From: RGIG4708 sp045538875 | GTDB taxonomy: Bacteria > Bacillota > Clostridia > UMGS1810 | Reading direction: 5' to 3' | Length of the DNA: 64,000 nucleotides | Assembly: GCA_045538875.1 (NCBI GenBank) | Contig: JAZQEG010000003.1 | Location: 4,432 to 68,431 of the forward strand | Program-made: the position numbers and the translations under genes | In this document: one piece after another, positions 8,961 to 17,227 of the stretch | Layout of the letters: each line of letters starts with the position of its first letter | Numbering within the stretch: the stretch's first letter is position 1 | The notes under the pieces: model-generated | What the model was told of the DNA's origin: nothing | What the model saw: the letters and a program-made list of their open reading frames with translations, nothing else | Database searches by the model: none

Positions 8961-9257
8961 TCATTTCTTTTCTCGGTCTATTGCAATTTTATAGCCGCCG
9001 CTGCCGTAATTGAGGCATCTGTTAACTCTGCTTATGGTAGCAGTTGATGCACCCGTTTTTGAGGCAATTTCGGTATACACCTTACCCTCAGACAGCATAA
9101 CTGCAACTTCATATCGCTGCGAAATATCCATAAGCTCTTTTATAGTGCATATGTCGTCAAAAAACTTTTCGCATTCTGCCGTTGTTTTAAGTGAGAGCAG
9201 CGCCTCAAAAAATTTGGTTACTCTTTGTGTGTTTTCTGTTTTCATAATCTTCACCAT
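8961..9257 (-). CDS. TrpR/YerC family regulator, likely controlling histidine synthesis
   Basis: This small helix-turn-helix protein (94-98 aa) belongs to the TrpR-like YerC/YecD family. The DNA-binding segment KTGASTATISRVNRCLNYG and the preceding TIKELMDISQRYEVAVML helix are typical. Two starts are possible: 9257, and an ATG at 9245 that has a better-placed GGTGA site. It is the first gene of the his operon, nine bases before hisZ. Members of this family have been predicted to repress his genes in Firmicutes (sometimes named HisR). The operon position supports that role here, but the ligand is not shown by the sequence. Confidence 0.85.
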   Translation of the reverse strand: MVKIMKTENTQRVTKFFEALLSLKTTAECEKFFDDICTIKELMDISQRYEVAVMLSEGKVYTEIASKTGASTATISRVNRCLNYGSGGYKIAIDREKK

Positions 9258-9324
9258 TCCGTTATTTCATATATTTATATGTTAATTTTTGTTTGCATAA
9301 ATTTAAAGCAACATTGTCATTACT

Positions 9325-9358
9325 TTAATATATTAACACTTTATTGCGCTAAAGTCAA
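9325..9358 (-). promoter_or_regulatory. Promoter of the his operon with palindromic operator candidate
   Basis: On the minus strand, TTGACT (9353-9358) and TAATAT (9330-9335) are separated by 17 bases. The palindrome TTAATATATTAA (9325-9336) covers the -10 box and could be the site for the TrpR-like regulator encoded downstream; that last point is inference. Confidence 0.6.
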
Positions 9359-9483
9359 TAGCAAATACGCATTTTGTTAATTTGCTACATATTATTAAAA
9401 CAAATTGCATTAAAATTTGAGCACCAGTGAGTAAACCTTACAATAAAATTGTTAAAATTGTAACAAAAATTATAGGTTGGGTG

Positions 9484-9512
9484 TTGACTAATGGGGGTTT
9501 TTGGAATATAAT
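9484..9512 (+). promoter_or_regulatory. serC-serA promoter
   Basis: TTGACT (9484-9489) and a perfect TATAAT (9507-9512) are separated by 17 bases, 41 bases before the serC start. A GGAGG ribosome binding site follows at about 9541. Confidence 0.8.
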
Positions 9513-9553
9513 AAAGTTAAATTTTTATATATTATTATATGGAGGAATAGATT

Positions 9554-10636
9554 ATGAAAAGAGTTTATAATTTTTCAGCAGGACCATCAGTGCTCCCGCT
9601 CCCTGTACTTCAAAAGGCACAGGCTGAACTTGTATCATATGGCGATGCAGGTATGTCAGTTATGGAGATGAGCCACAGATCCTCCTCATATCAGGCAATT
9701 ATTGATGAATGTGAAGCACTTTTGCGTGAGCTTATGGGTATTGGCGACAATTACAAAGTTTTGTTTTTGCAGGGCGGTGCGTCAAGCCAGTTTGCAATGA
9801 TTCCGCTCAACCTTTTTAACAAAAGCAAAAAGGCAGATTATATTCTTACAGGCCTTTGGGCCAAAAAAGCATCTAAGGAAGCTGCAAGATACGGTGATGT
9901 TAAAATTGTTGCTTCATCTGAAGATAAAGTATTTAACTATATACCAAAATTTGAAAAATCAGATTTTACTCCTGATGCAGATTATGTACATATCACTCAT
10001 AACAACACAATTTACGGCACAAGATTTGCAAGCATCCCCGACACAGGCGATGTCCCTCTTGTTGCAGATATGTCATCATCAATTTTAAGTCAGCAAATTG
10101 ATGTTAACAAATTTGGCATCATTTATGCAGGCGCACAAAAAAATATGGGCCCTGCAGGTCTTACAGTTGTTATTATAAGAGAGGACCTCATCGGCAAGGC
10201 AGTAGATTTTTGCCCTACAATGTTTGATTATAAAACCCATTCCGAAAACGGCTCTATGTTTAACACACCTCCTACATATGCAATTTACATTTGCAAGCTG
10301 GTGTGCGAATGGGTAAAACAAAACGGCGGTGTTGCTGCTATGCAAAAGATTAATGAAAAAAAGGCAGCCCTTTTATATGACTTCCTTGACAATTCAAAAA
10401 TGTTTTCGGCAACGGTTACAAACAAAGAGGACCGCTCTCTTATGAACATTCCGTTTGTTACTGCAAGCGATGAGCTTAATGCAAAATTTATTAAAGAGGC
10501 AACTGAGGCAGGTTTTGTCAACCTTAAAGGTCACCGCAGTGTTGGCGGTATGAGAGCAAGCATTTACAACGCTATGCCTGTTGAAGGTGTAGAAGCACTT
10601 GTTCAATTTATGAAAAAGTTTGAAGCACAAAATTAA
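9554..10636 (+). CDS. serC: Phosphoserine aminotransferase
   Basis: This 360-aa PLP enzyme of class V transfers an amino group from glutamate to 3-phosphohydroxypyruvate in serine synthesis. The N-terminus YNFSAGPSVLPLPVL is the family signature, FLQGGASSQFAMIP binds phosphate, and the PLP lysine is in YAGAQKNMGPAGL. The C-terminal GHRSVGGMRASIYNA is also conserved. It has its own promoter and good ribosome binding site, and is followed 14 bases later by a phosphoglycerate dehydrogenase gene. Confidence 0.97.
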   Translation: MKRVYNFSAGPSVLPLPVLQKAQAELVSYGDAGMSVMEMSHRSSSYQAIIDECEALLRELMGIGDNYKVLFLQGGASSQFAMIPLNLFNKSKKADYILTGLWAKKASKEAARYGDVKIVASSEDKVFNYIPKFEKSDFTPDADYVHITHNNTIYGTRFASIPDTGDVPLVADMSSSILSQQIDVNKFGIIYAGAQKNMGPAGLTVVIIREDLIGKAVDFCPTMFDYKTHSENGSMFNTPPTYAIYICKLVCEWVKQNGGVAAMQKINEKKAALLYDFLDNSKMFSATVTNKEDRSLMNIPFVTASDELNAKFIKEATEAGFVNLKGHRSVGGMRASIYNAMPVEGVEALVQFMKKFEAQN

Positions 10637-10650
10637 AGGAGTATTGTTAT

Positions 10651-11820
10651 ATGTTTGAAATTTTAACATTAAATAAAATAGCAAAATGCGGTACCGACCG
10701 CCTTGACAACGATATGTTTCACGTTAGTGACGATTGCCCAAACCCCGACGGTATAATACTTCGCAGCTTTAATATGCACGATATGGAGCTGCCCGATTCG
10801 CTCCTTGCAGTTTCAAGAGCCGGCGCAGGTGTAAACAATATCCCAATTGATGCATGCAGCCAAAAGGGTATAGTTGTATTTAACACTCCTGGTGCAAATG
10901 CAAACGCAGTTGCAGAACTTGTTATGGCAGGGCTTCTTTTGTCATCACGTAAGGTTGTTGCAGGTATCGAATGGGCAAAAACCTTAAAGGGTGAAGGCGA
11001 CGCAGTTGGCAAGCTTGTTGAAAAAGGCAAGGGAGCTTTTGTAGGCCCCGAAATCAAAGGCAAAAAGCTTGGTGTTATAGGCCTTGGCGCAATTGGTGCA
11101 CTTGTGGCAAATCAGGCTGTTGCGCTTGGTATGGATGTAGAGGGCTACGATCCATTTATTTCGGTAGATGCAGCGTGGAAGCTTTCGCGCCACATCAAAA
11201 AGAGTTCAGACCTTAAAATGATGGTACCAAGGTGTGACTATATTACAATACATATGCCTCTTACCGATTCTACAAAGCATATTATCAATGACGAAATATT
11301 TGATTGTATGAGTGAAGGCACACGTCTACTTAACTTTGCAAGAGGCGAGCTTGTAGATACAGATGCCCTTAAACGCGCTATTGACAGCGGTAAAATTGCA
11401 TGCTATGTTACCGACTTCCCAAGTGAAGCAACTCTGGGTATGGATAATTGTATCAACATTCCTCACCTCGGTGCATCCACTCCCGAATCGGAGGACAACT
11501 GTGCAGTGATGGCAGCTGATGAAATTAAAGATTTTATTTTGCACGGTAACATTAAAAACTCTGTTAACTTCCCTAATTGTGAGCTCCCTGTTGAAAGCAA
11601 ATACAGAGTAACAATTGCACACAAAAATGTGCCTAATATGCTCAGTAACTTCTCAAGCCTTTTTGCCGAAGAAAATATAAACATTATTAATATGATTAAC
11701 AAAAGCAAAAAGGATTATGCTTACACACTTGTAGATGTAGATTCTGTTCCTTCAGATTTGGTTGAAAGACTTTATTCAATTGAGGGTGTTTGCAAGGTAA
11801 GAGTTATTGAAGAGTATTAA
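10651..11820 (+). CDS. serA: D-3-phosphoglycerate dehydrogenase
   Basis: This 389-aa D-2-hydroxyacid dehydrogenase probably oxidises 3-phosphoglycerate to feed SerC. It has the NAD Rossmann motif GVIGLGAIGALVAN in the middle, the catalytic Arg in NFARGELVD, the conserved Glu before the NIPHLGAST segment, and the catalytic His in that segment. A C-terminal region of about 75 residues (from KYRVTIAHKNVPNMLS) looks like an ACT domain, which in SerA senses serine. The pairing with serC makes the substrate very likely. A strong terminator follows. Confidence 0.94.
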   Translation: MFEILTLNKIAKCGTDRLDNDMFHVSDDCPNPDGIILRSFNMHDMELPDSLLAVSRAGAGVNNIPIDACSQKGIVVFNTPGANANAVAELVMAGLLLSSRKVVAGIEWAKTLKGEGDAVGKLVEKGKGAFVGPEIKGKKLGVIGLGAIGALVANQAVALGMDVEGYDPFISVDAAWKLSRHIKKSSDLKMMVPRCDYITIHMPLTDSTKHIINDEIFDCMSEGTRLLNFARGELVDTDALKRAIDSGKIACYVTDFPSEATLGMDNCINIPHLGASTPESEDNCAVMAADEIKDFILHGNIKNSVNFPNCELPVESKYRVTIAHKNVPNMLSNFSSLFAEENINIINMINKSKKDYAYTLVDVDSVPSDLVERLYSIEGVCKVRVIEEY

Positions 11821-11854
11821 TAACATATAAATTGGCTACAAACCAAGTATTTTT

Positions 11855-11884
11855 AAAGCACCCGCCTTTTAGCGGGTGCTTTTG
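11855..11884 (+). terminator. Terminator after serA
   Basis: Perfect hairpin AAAGCACCCGC / GCGGGTGCTTT followed by a T-run. Confidence 0.9.
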
Positions 11885-11913
11885 TTGACTTTTTATATAT
11901 TATTAATTATAAT
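11885..11913 (+). promoter_or_regulatory. Promoter of the coiled-coil membrane protein gene
   Basis: TTGACT (11885-11890), 17-base spacer, TATAAT (11908-11913), right behind the serA terminator. Confidence 0.75.
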
Positions 11914-11937
11914 TAATTTATACGGAGGTGCATACAT

Positions 11938-12516
11938 ATGACAAATAAAGAATTGATATATATTATTGCAATGGGTGCAATAGTCGTTTATGCAATGATT
12001 CTTACCATAATACTTGCTCATATGAGCAAAAAGGTTACAAAGTCGCACAATGTACTTGAGCAAAAAATTCAACAAAATTGCGAAAATATACAAAACACCG
12101 ACAAAAAAATTGACAAAAGCATTGCCGATGTGGATGACAAGCTAAAGCAGGAGAGGGAAAATAATCAAAAGCAAATAAGTGAAATTTTTGACAATGCACT
12201 TACTGCAACAAGTATGCTTGTAGACGAAAAAACAAAAAATCTGTCTAGCAAAATGGAAGATATATCTCTTCGCCTCAATATAATGGATTCTACTGTAAAA
12301 AATATAGAACGCGAAAAAGCTATGATTCATTCACTTTTAACAGATGGAGATGAACCTGTAGAGGTTCAGTACCATGATGTACCTCAAGACAGCTTTTTTA
12401 ACAACGCCCGCAAAATAATGCAAAACGCTGCAAAAACAGGCAGTGATTTTGTAAACAACCTTAAAAATAATATACCCGATATTGCAAAAACAGCAATTAA
12501 AATAATTAAAAAGTAA
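11938..12516 (+). CDS. Membrane-anchored coiled-coil protein of unknown function
   Basis: I do not recognise a family. The 192-aa product has one N-terminal membrane helix (about residues 6-27) followed by a long charged, heptad-like region (about 30-125) rich in Lys, Glu, Asn and Gln, so most of it is probably a coiled coil. A basic C-terminal helix ends with TAIKIIKK. The layout, a short membrane anchor plus coiled coil, resembles proteins such as RmuC-like or methyl-accepting fragments, but no specific motif supports either. It has its own promoter and a GGAGGTG ribosome binding site and stands alone. Confidence 0.75.
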   Translation: MTNKELIYIIAMGAIVVYAMILTIILAHMSKKVTKSHNVLEQKIQQNCENIQNTDKKIDKSIADVDDKLKQERENNQKQISEIFDNALTATSMLVDEKTKNLSSKMEDISLRLNIMDSTVKNIEREKAMIHSLLTDGDEPVEVQYHDVPQDSFFNNARKIMQNAAKTGSDFVNNLKNNIPDIAKTAIKIIKK

Positions 12517-12587
12517 AAAACACAGGCAAATTTTTCAAACGCAAAATGCCCTCTTCAAAAGTTCGAGCCCCTTTTATTGTATGCAAA

Positions 12588-12625
12588 TAAAAAAAGCACC
12601 TGCCTATCGGCAAGTGCTTTTTTAT
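12588..12625 (-). terminator. Terminator after tRNA-Asp
   Basis: Read on the minus strand, GCACTTGCC pairs with GGCAGGTGC (one G-U pair), followed by a run of T; it starts directly behind the encoded CCA of the tRNA. Confidence 0.85.
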
Positions 12626-12626
12626 T

Positions 12627-12703
12627 TGGCGACCGAGAAGGGGCTCGAACCCTCGACCTCCAGCGTGACAGGCTGGCATTCTAACCAACTGAACTACTCG
12701 GCC
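12627..12703 (-). tRNA. tRNA-Asp (anticodon GTC)
   Basis: The 77-base sequence on the minus strand folds as a cloverleaf. The acceptor stem is GGCCGAG / CTCGGTC with one G-U pair, the D-loop contains AGTTGGTTA, the anticodon loop is CTGTCAC and the T-loop GTTCGAG. The discriminator is G and CCA is encoded. The anticodon GTC reads aspartate codons. Confidence 0.97.
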
Positions 12704-12824
12704 AAACAACATAAACAATTTTAGCATATATATTTGTTGTTTGTCAATGTTTTTTAATAAAATAATTATATTTTGTGAATTTTGGATATAACAATATATG
12801 TATAATAATATGCGTACAAACATA

Positions 12825-12853
12825 TTGATAAATTAAAAAAATTGTGATATTCT
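12825..12853 (+). promoter_or_regulatory. Promoter of the SDR gene at 12894
   Basis: TTGATA (12825-12830), 17-base spacer, TATTCT (12848-12853). Confidence 0.6.
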
Positions 12854-12893
12854 TTAGTTAACAAAAGCACTAAATTAAGAAAGGGTGTTTGAT

Positions 12894-13694
12894 ATGGGAT
12901 TTTTAAAAGGTAAAACGGCAATTATTACAGGCGCAGGCAGAGCGGTGCTGAGTGACGGACGCTGTGGCTCTATAGGCTACGGTATTGCAACCGCATATGC
13001 AAAAGAGGGTGCAAACCTTGTAATCACAGGCCGAAATGTACAAAAGCTCCAAGATGCCAAGGCAGAGCTTGAAAAGCAGTACGGAATTAAAGTACTTGCA
13101 GTACCTGCAGATGTATCGGCAGGTACAGACAACGAGGCCACTGTAAACAGTGTGGTGCAAAAAGCAATTGAAGAATTTGGCAGAATAGATGTTTTAATTA
13201 ACAATGCACAAGCCTCTGCATCTGGTGTATCGCTTTTTGACCATACAACAGAACAGTTTGATTTGGCTTTGTATTCGGGGCTGTATGCAACATTTTATTA
13301 TATGAAAGCTTGTTATCCGTACCTTAAAGAAACTCAGGGTTCGGTTATCAACTTTGCATCGGGAGCAGGGCTTTTTGGCAACTATGGTCAGTGCGCATAT
13401 GCTGCTGCTAAGGAAGGCATACGCGGCCTTTCGCGTGTTGCAGCAACTGAGTGGGGCAAAGATAACATCAATGTAAACATTGTGTGCCCTATAGCGTGGA
13501 CCGCACAGCTTGAAAACTTTAAAAATGCATACCCCGAAGCTTTTGAAAAAAATGTAAAAATGCCTCCAATGGGGCACTATGCCGACCCCGAAACAGAAAT
13601 TGGCAGAGCTTGCGTTCAACTTGCAAACCCCGACTTTAAGTATATGTCGGGCGAAACTATTACCCTTGAGGGTGGTATGGGCTTAAGACCGTAA
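12894..13694 (+). CDS. Short-chain dehydrogenase/reductase, substrate unknown
   Basis: A 266-aa classical SDR. The ATG at 12894 is chosen because the AAGGGTG just upstream is a ribosome binding site; the GTG inside that site is not a likely start. The cofactor loop near the N-terminus is unusual: GAGRAVLSDGRCGSIGYGIA is longer than the normal TGxxxGxG and resembles enoyl-ACP reductase-like or other divergent SDRs. NNAQAS replaces the usual NNAG. The catalytic segment has YAAAKEG with Tyr and Lys intact. The C-terminus ends in the common GGMGLRP. It stands alone with its own promoter and terminator, so the substrate cannot be inferred. Confidence 0.85.
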   Translation: MGFLKGKTAIITGAGRAVLSDGRCGSIGYGIATAYAKEGANLVITGRNVQKLQDAKAELEKQYGIKVLAVPADVSAGTDNEATVNSVVQKAIEEFGRIDVLINNAQASASGVSLFDHTTEQFDLALYSGLYATFYYMKACYPYLKETQGSVINFASGAGLFGNYGQCAYAAAKEGIRGLSRVAATEWGKDNINVNIVCPIAWTAQLENFKNAYPEAFEKNVKMPPMGHYADPETEIGRACVQLANPDFKYMSGETITLEGGMGLRP

Positions 13695-13702
13695 ATATAC
13701 CC

Positions 13703-13733
13703 AAAAATGCCTGACATACGTCAGGCATTTTTT
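13703..13733. terminator. Bidirectional terminator between the SDR and pseudouridine synthase genes
   Basis: AAAAATGCCTGA pairs with TCAGGCATTTTT. The last codons and stop of the convergent pseudouridine synthase gene lie inside the hairpin, a compact shared end. Confidence 0.88.
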
Positions 13734-14617
13734 ATTGCTGTCATTATATCTTCGGGAATAGGCGCACAAATTTCCATAAGCTCTTTTGTGTGAGGATGAT
13801 AAAAACATATTTTTTGACAGTGCAAAAGAGTGCTTTTATTTTTTATATCCGAGCCGTACATATCGTCACCATATATGGGGTGTCCAATGTATGCCATATG
13901 TACTCGCAGCTGATGGGTGCGCCCTGTTTTGGGGCGTAAGCTTACCAGTGACAAATTATCGTATTCCTCTGTTACTTGGTAATCGGTTGTTGCCTGCTTG
14001 CCGCTATCCGATACCTCGCGTAGTATCCCCGAGCCTTGTACTCTTGATATTGGTGCATCTATTGTGCCTTGTTTGTTTTTAAAAATTCCGTGGCACACCG
14101 CCACATACTGCTTTTGTATTTTAAAGCTTTGCATCTGCTTGGACAATACCGATGCCGCAAGCTGATTTTTTGCAATGAGCACAACGCCCGATGTATCTCT
14201 GTCAAGGCGTGTAATTGGGCGAAATGTAAAGCTTGTGTCTTTGTACCTATGCATTATTCCGTTTGCAAGGGTATCGCTATGATGATTTTGCGACGGGTGG
14301 GTAGGCATATTGCGTGGTTTGTTTACTGCAATAATTTCGTCATCTTCATACAGTACATCAAGGCAAATATCAACTGGTTCAATGTTTTGCGATTTACTAT
14401 CTCTTATGTTGAGCGTAAGCACATCGCCGCATTTTACCACCTTGTTTACATTTTGGTGAACACCGTCAAGCAGTATTCCGTCGGGGTATTTTTTTAGCTT
14501 TGATATAATTGCGGCAGAAATGCCGAGGTGATTGCGTATAATTGTTTTGATTGTTTTGCCGCAAAGCGTATTATCTATGTTTATTGATATTGTTTTTGAT
14601 ATATCCACAATGCTCAC
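13721..14617 (-). CDS. RluA-family pseudouridine synthase
   Basis: A 298-aa RNA pseudouridine synthase of the RluA/RluD type. An N-terminal S4-like region (about 1-75, with GILLDGVHQNVNKVV and GDVLTLNI) precedes the catalytic domain. The catalytic Asp is in RLDRDTSG, and the family motifs AVNKPRNMPTHPS and PKTGRTHQLRVH are present. RluA-type enzymes modify 23S rRNA or tRNA; the exact target cannot be read from the sequence. In this group the usual His of the HRLD motif is Thr (ITRLDRDTSG). It stands alone on the minus strand and shares a terminator with the SDR gene. Confidence 0.93.
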   Translation of the reverse strand: MSIVDISKTISINIDNTLCGKTIKTIIRNHLGISAAIISKLKKYPDGILLDGVHQNVNKVVKCGDVLTLNIRDSKSQNIEPVDICLDVLYEDDEIIAVNKPRNMPTHPSQNHHSDTLANGIMHRYKDTSFTFRPITRLDRDTSGVVLIAKNQLAASVLSKQMQSFKIQKQYVAVCHGIFKNKQGTIDAPISRVQGSGILREVSDSGKQATTDYQVTEEYDNLSLVSLRPKTGRTHQLRVHMAYIGHPIYGDDMYGSDIKNKSTLLHCQKICFYHPHTKELMEICAPIPEDIMTAIKNA

Positions 14618-14962
14618 CCCGCTTTAGTTAATTATAAATTAAACCGAACCAAAAATCAACTGTAGCCTTAATAACCAGCACTGAAGATGCCTCAAACGGT
14701 GAATTTTCGGTATTTTTTGGCTTGTCGTCCTTAAAAGGCGGTAATATTTCCGAGTATTTTAACGACGAGCGAGGCAAAATTTATATTTTAAAACCGACTT
14801 TAGTGTTGATTATTGTGGCTAACTATTGCAATTTAACCAAATATGTACTATAATAATTGATATATACCATAAATAATGAATTTAAATATTTTGCATTTTG
14901 CTAAAGTAAATATTGCAGGCTTGTTGCAATAATTATTCATTAAAATAGTAGGAGGTTTTACT
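14618..14962. other. 345-base intergenic region with a vestigial reading frame and the metY promoter
   Basis: On the minus strand, 14628-14777 is an open frame of 49 codons after a TTG, ending DFWFGLIYN; there is no ribosome binding site and an in-frame stop just upstream. It may be a relic or a dispersed intergenic sequence. The metY promoter is at 14826-14854. I see no SAM riboswitch or T-box. Confidence 0.55.
14826..14854 (+). promoter_or_regulatory. metY-metA promoter
   Basis: TTGCAA (14826-14831), 17-base spacer, perfect TATAAT (14849-14854). Confidence 0.65.
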
Positions 14963-16237
14963 ATGTCAGATTATAAAATAGAAACAAAATGTATTCAGTC
15001 GGGCTACTCTCCCGAAAATGGCGAACCGAGAGTATTGCCAATATATCAGAGTACCACATGGAAATATGGTTCAACAGAGCAGATGGGCAAGCTTTTTGAC
15101 CTCGAAGAGAGCGGATATTTTTATACCCGCCTTGCAAACCCCACAAATGATGCTGTTGCTGCAAAAATTGCCGATTTAGAGGGCGGTGTTGCCGCAATGC
15201 TTACCTCATCGGGTCAGGCAGCGTGCTTTTATTCTATATTTAACATATGCGAAGCAGGCGATCACTTTATTTGTTCAACAAGTGTGTACGGGGGCACATT
15301 CAACCTTTTTGGCGTTACAATGAAAAAGCTCGGAATAGAAGTAACATTTGTAGACCCCGACTGTGATGAGGCTACACTTAATGCAGCATTCCGTGACAAC
15401 ACAAAAGCAGTTTTTGGCGAAACAATTGCCAACCCTGCGCTTGTTGTGCTTGATATAGAAAAATGGGCAAAAGTAGCGCATAGTCACAAAGTACCTCTCA
15501 TTATAGACAACACATTTGCAACACCTGTTAACTGCCGTCCTTTTGAATGGGGTGCAGATATTGTTGTGCACTCAACAACAAAATATATGGACGGCCACGC
15601 AACAAGCGTTGGCGGCTGCGTTGTAGACAGCGGCAACTTTGACTGGGAGGCAAGCGGAAAGTTCCCTGGCCTTACCACTCCAGATGACTCATATCACGGC
15701 ATCACATATACCAAAAAGTTTGGCAAGGCTGCATATATAACCAAGCTTACCGCTCAGGTTATGAGAGATTTGGGCTCAATACCATCTCCGCACAATGCAT
15801 TTTTGCTTAATATAGGGCTCGAAACATTGCCTTTGCGTATGGAGCGTCATTGCTATAATGCTCAAAAGGTTGCCGAGTATCTTGCATCAAACGATAAAAT
15901 ATCATGGGTTAAATATTGCGGATTACCAGGCGACAAATACTACGACCTTGGCAGGAAGTATCTGCCAAATGGCTCCTGCGGTGTTATATCCTTTGGTGTA
16001 AAAGGCGGTAGAGAGGCTGCAGTTAAATTTATGGACAGCTTAAAGCTTGCTGCAATTGTAACACATGTTGCCGATGCACGAACAAGCGTACTTCACCCTG
16101 CAAGCCATACACACCGTCAGCTTAGTGACGAGGAGCTTGTTGCTGCAGGCGTAACGCCCGACCTTATCAGGTTTTCGGTAGGTATCGAAAATGTTGACGA
16201 TATAATTGCCGATATTGAGCAGGCACTTAATAATTAA
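14963..16237 (+). CDS. metY: O-acetylhomoserine sulfhydrylase
   Basis: This 424-aa PLP enzyme of the Cys/Met metabolism family joins sulfide to an O-acylhomoserine to make homocysteine. Visible motifs are YTRLANPT, the cofactor region LTSSGQAACF, the Asp in IIDNTFATP and the PLP lysine in HSTTKYMDGH. The insertion around TPDDSYHGITY is typical of the longer MetY group rather than MetB or MetC. The gene is followed 21 bases later by the acyltransferase that makes its substrate, so the two form a direct route to homocysteine. Confidence 0.94.
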   Translation: MSDYKIETKCIQSGYSPENGEPRVLPIYQSTTWKYGSTEQMGKLFDLEESGYFYTRLANPTNDAVAAKIADLEGGVAAMLTSSGQAACFYSIFNICEAGDHFICSTSVYGGTFNLFGVTMKKLGIEVTFVDPDCDEATLNAAFRDNTKAVFGETIANPALVVLDIEKWAKVAHSHKVPLIIDNTFATPVNCRPFEWGADIVVHSTTKYMDGHATSVGGCVVDSGNFDWEASGKFPGLTTPDDSYHGITYTKKFGKAAYITKLTAQVMRDLGSIPSPHNAFLLNIGLETLPLRMERHCYNAQKVAEYLASNDKISWVKYCGLPGDKYYDLGRKYLPNGSCGVISFGVKGGREAAVKFMDSLKLAAIVTHVADARTSVLHPASHTHRQLSDEELVAAGVTPDLIRFSVGIENVDDIIADIEQALNN

Positions 16238-16258
16238 TTGTTAAAGGGATTTTGAACT

Positions 16259-17176
16259 ATGCCAATTAAAATACCAAACGGGCTTCCTGCAACGGAAACC
16301 CTTTGCAACGAAAATATATTTGTAATTAATGAAACACGAGCAGTAACTCAGGACATACGTCCGCTCAAAATACTTTTACTCAACCTTATGCCAACCAAAA
16401 TTGCAACCGAAACACAGTTTGCAAGGCTGCTTGGCAACAGCCCGCTTCAAGTTGAAATGGAGCTTTTGCAAACGGCAACTCACAGCTCAACTCATACATC
16501 GGCAGAGCATATGCTAAGCTTTTATAAAACCTTTGACCAAATTAAGCATCAAAAGTTTGACGGCATGGTTATAACAGGCGCACCTGTTGAGCATATGCCA
16601 TTTGAAGAGGTAAACTACTGGCAGGAGCTATGCGAAATAATGGAATGGAGCAAAACTCACGTAACAAGCACCCTGCACATATGCTGGGCTGCACAGGCGG
16701 GTATGTATTACCACTACGGCATTAACAAGGTACCAACAGATAAAAAGTTTTTTGGCATTTTTCCTCACACGGCAGACTACAAAAATTCTATGCTGCTACG
16801 AGGGTTTGACGATGTGTTTAATGTGCCGCAGTCAAGGCATACAACTGTTATGCGTGAGGACATTGAAAAGGTAGATGAGCTTAAAATTATTGCTTCGTCG
16901 GAGGAAACAGGTGTGTTTATTGTTACCACCGACAAAGGCAAGCAGATATTTGTTACAGGCCATCTTGAGTACGATGCAACAACACTTCGTGACGAATATT
17001 TAAGAGACAAAAACAAAGGCATCAGCATTGACATGCCCAAAAATTATTTTCCTGATGACGATGATACAAAAATGCCTGTGGTTACATGGCGCTCATGTGC
17101 AAACCTTATGTTTTCTAACTGGCTCAACTACTTTGTATATCAAACAACTCCATACGATATAAATTCTATTGAGTAA
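16259..17176 (+). CDS. metA: Homoserine O-acyltransferase (MetA type)
   Basis: The 305-aa protein activates homoserine by O-acylation. It has the glutamine-amidotransferase-like fold of MetA: the catalytic Cys is in LHICWAAQAGMYYHYG, and the catalytic His and Glu are in TGHLEYDA. In Clostridia and Bacillus, enzymes of this sequence family mostly use acetyl-CoA, although they are named succinyltransferases. The downstream partner metY favours an acetylated product. It shares an operon with metY. Confidence 0.95.
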   Translation: MPIKIPNGLPATETLCNENIFVINETRAVTQDIRPLKILLLNLMPTKIATETQFARLLGNSPLQVEMELLQTATHSSTHTSAEHMLSFYKTFDQIKHQKFDGMVITGAPVEHMPFEEVNYWQELCEIMEWSKTHVTSTLHICWAAQAGMYYHYGINKVPTDKKFFGIFPHTADYKNSMLLRGFDDVFNVPQSRHTTVMREDIEKVDELKIIASSEETGVFIVTTDKGKQIFVTGHLEYDATTLRDEYLRDKNKGISIDMPKNYFPDDDDTKMPVVTWRSCANLMFSNWLNYFVYQTTPYDINSIE

Positions 17177-17227
17177 AATATAAGTTTTCAGACAAACTAT
17201 TGTGTGACAAAAAATTCGGAGGAATTT

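Noticed and set aside
14618..14962. Possible SAM riboswitch before metY
   Set aside because: No SAM-I type stems or downstream terminator could be found. The region holds a promoter and a relic frame only.
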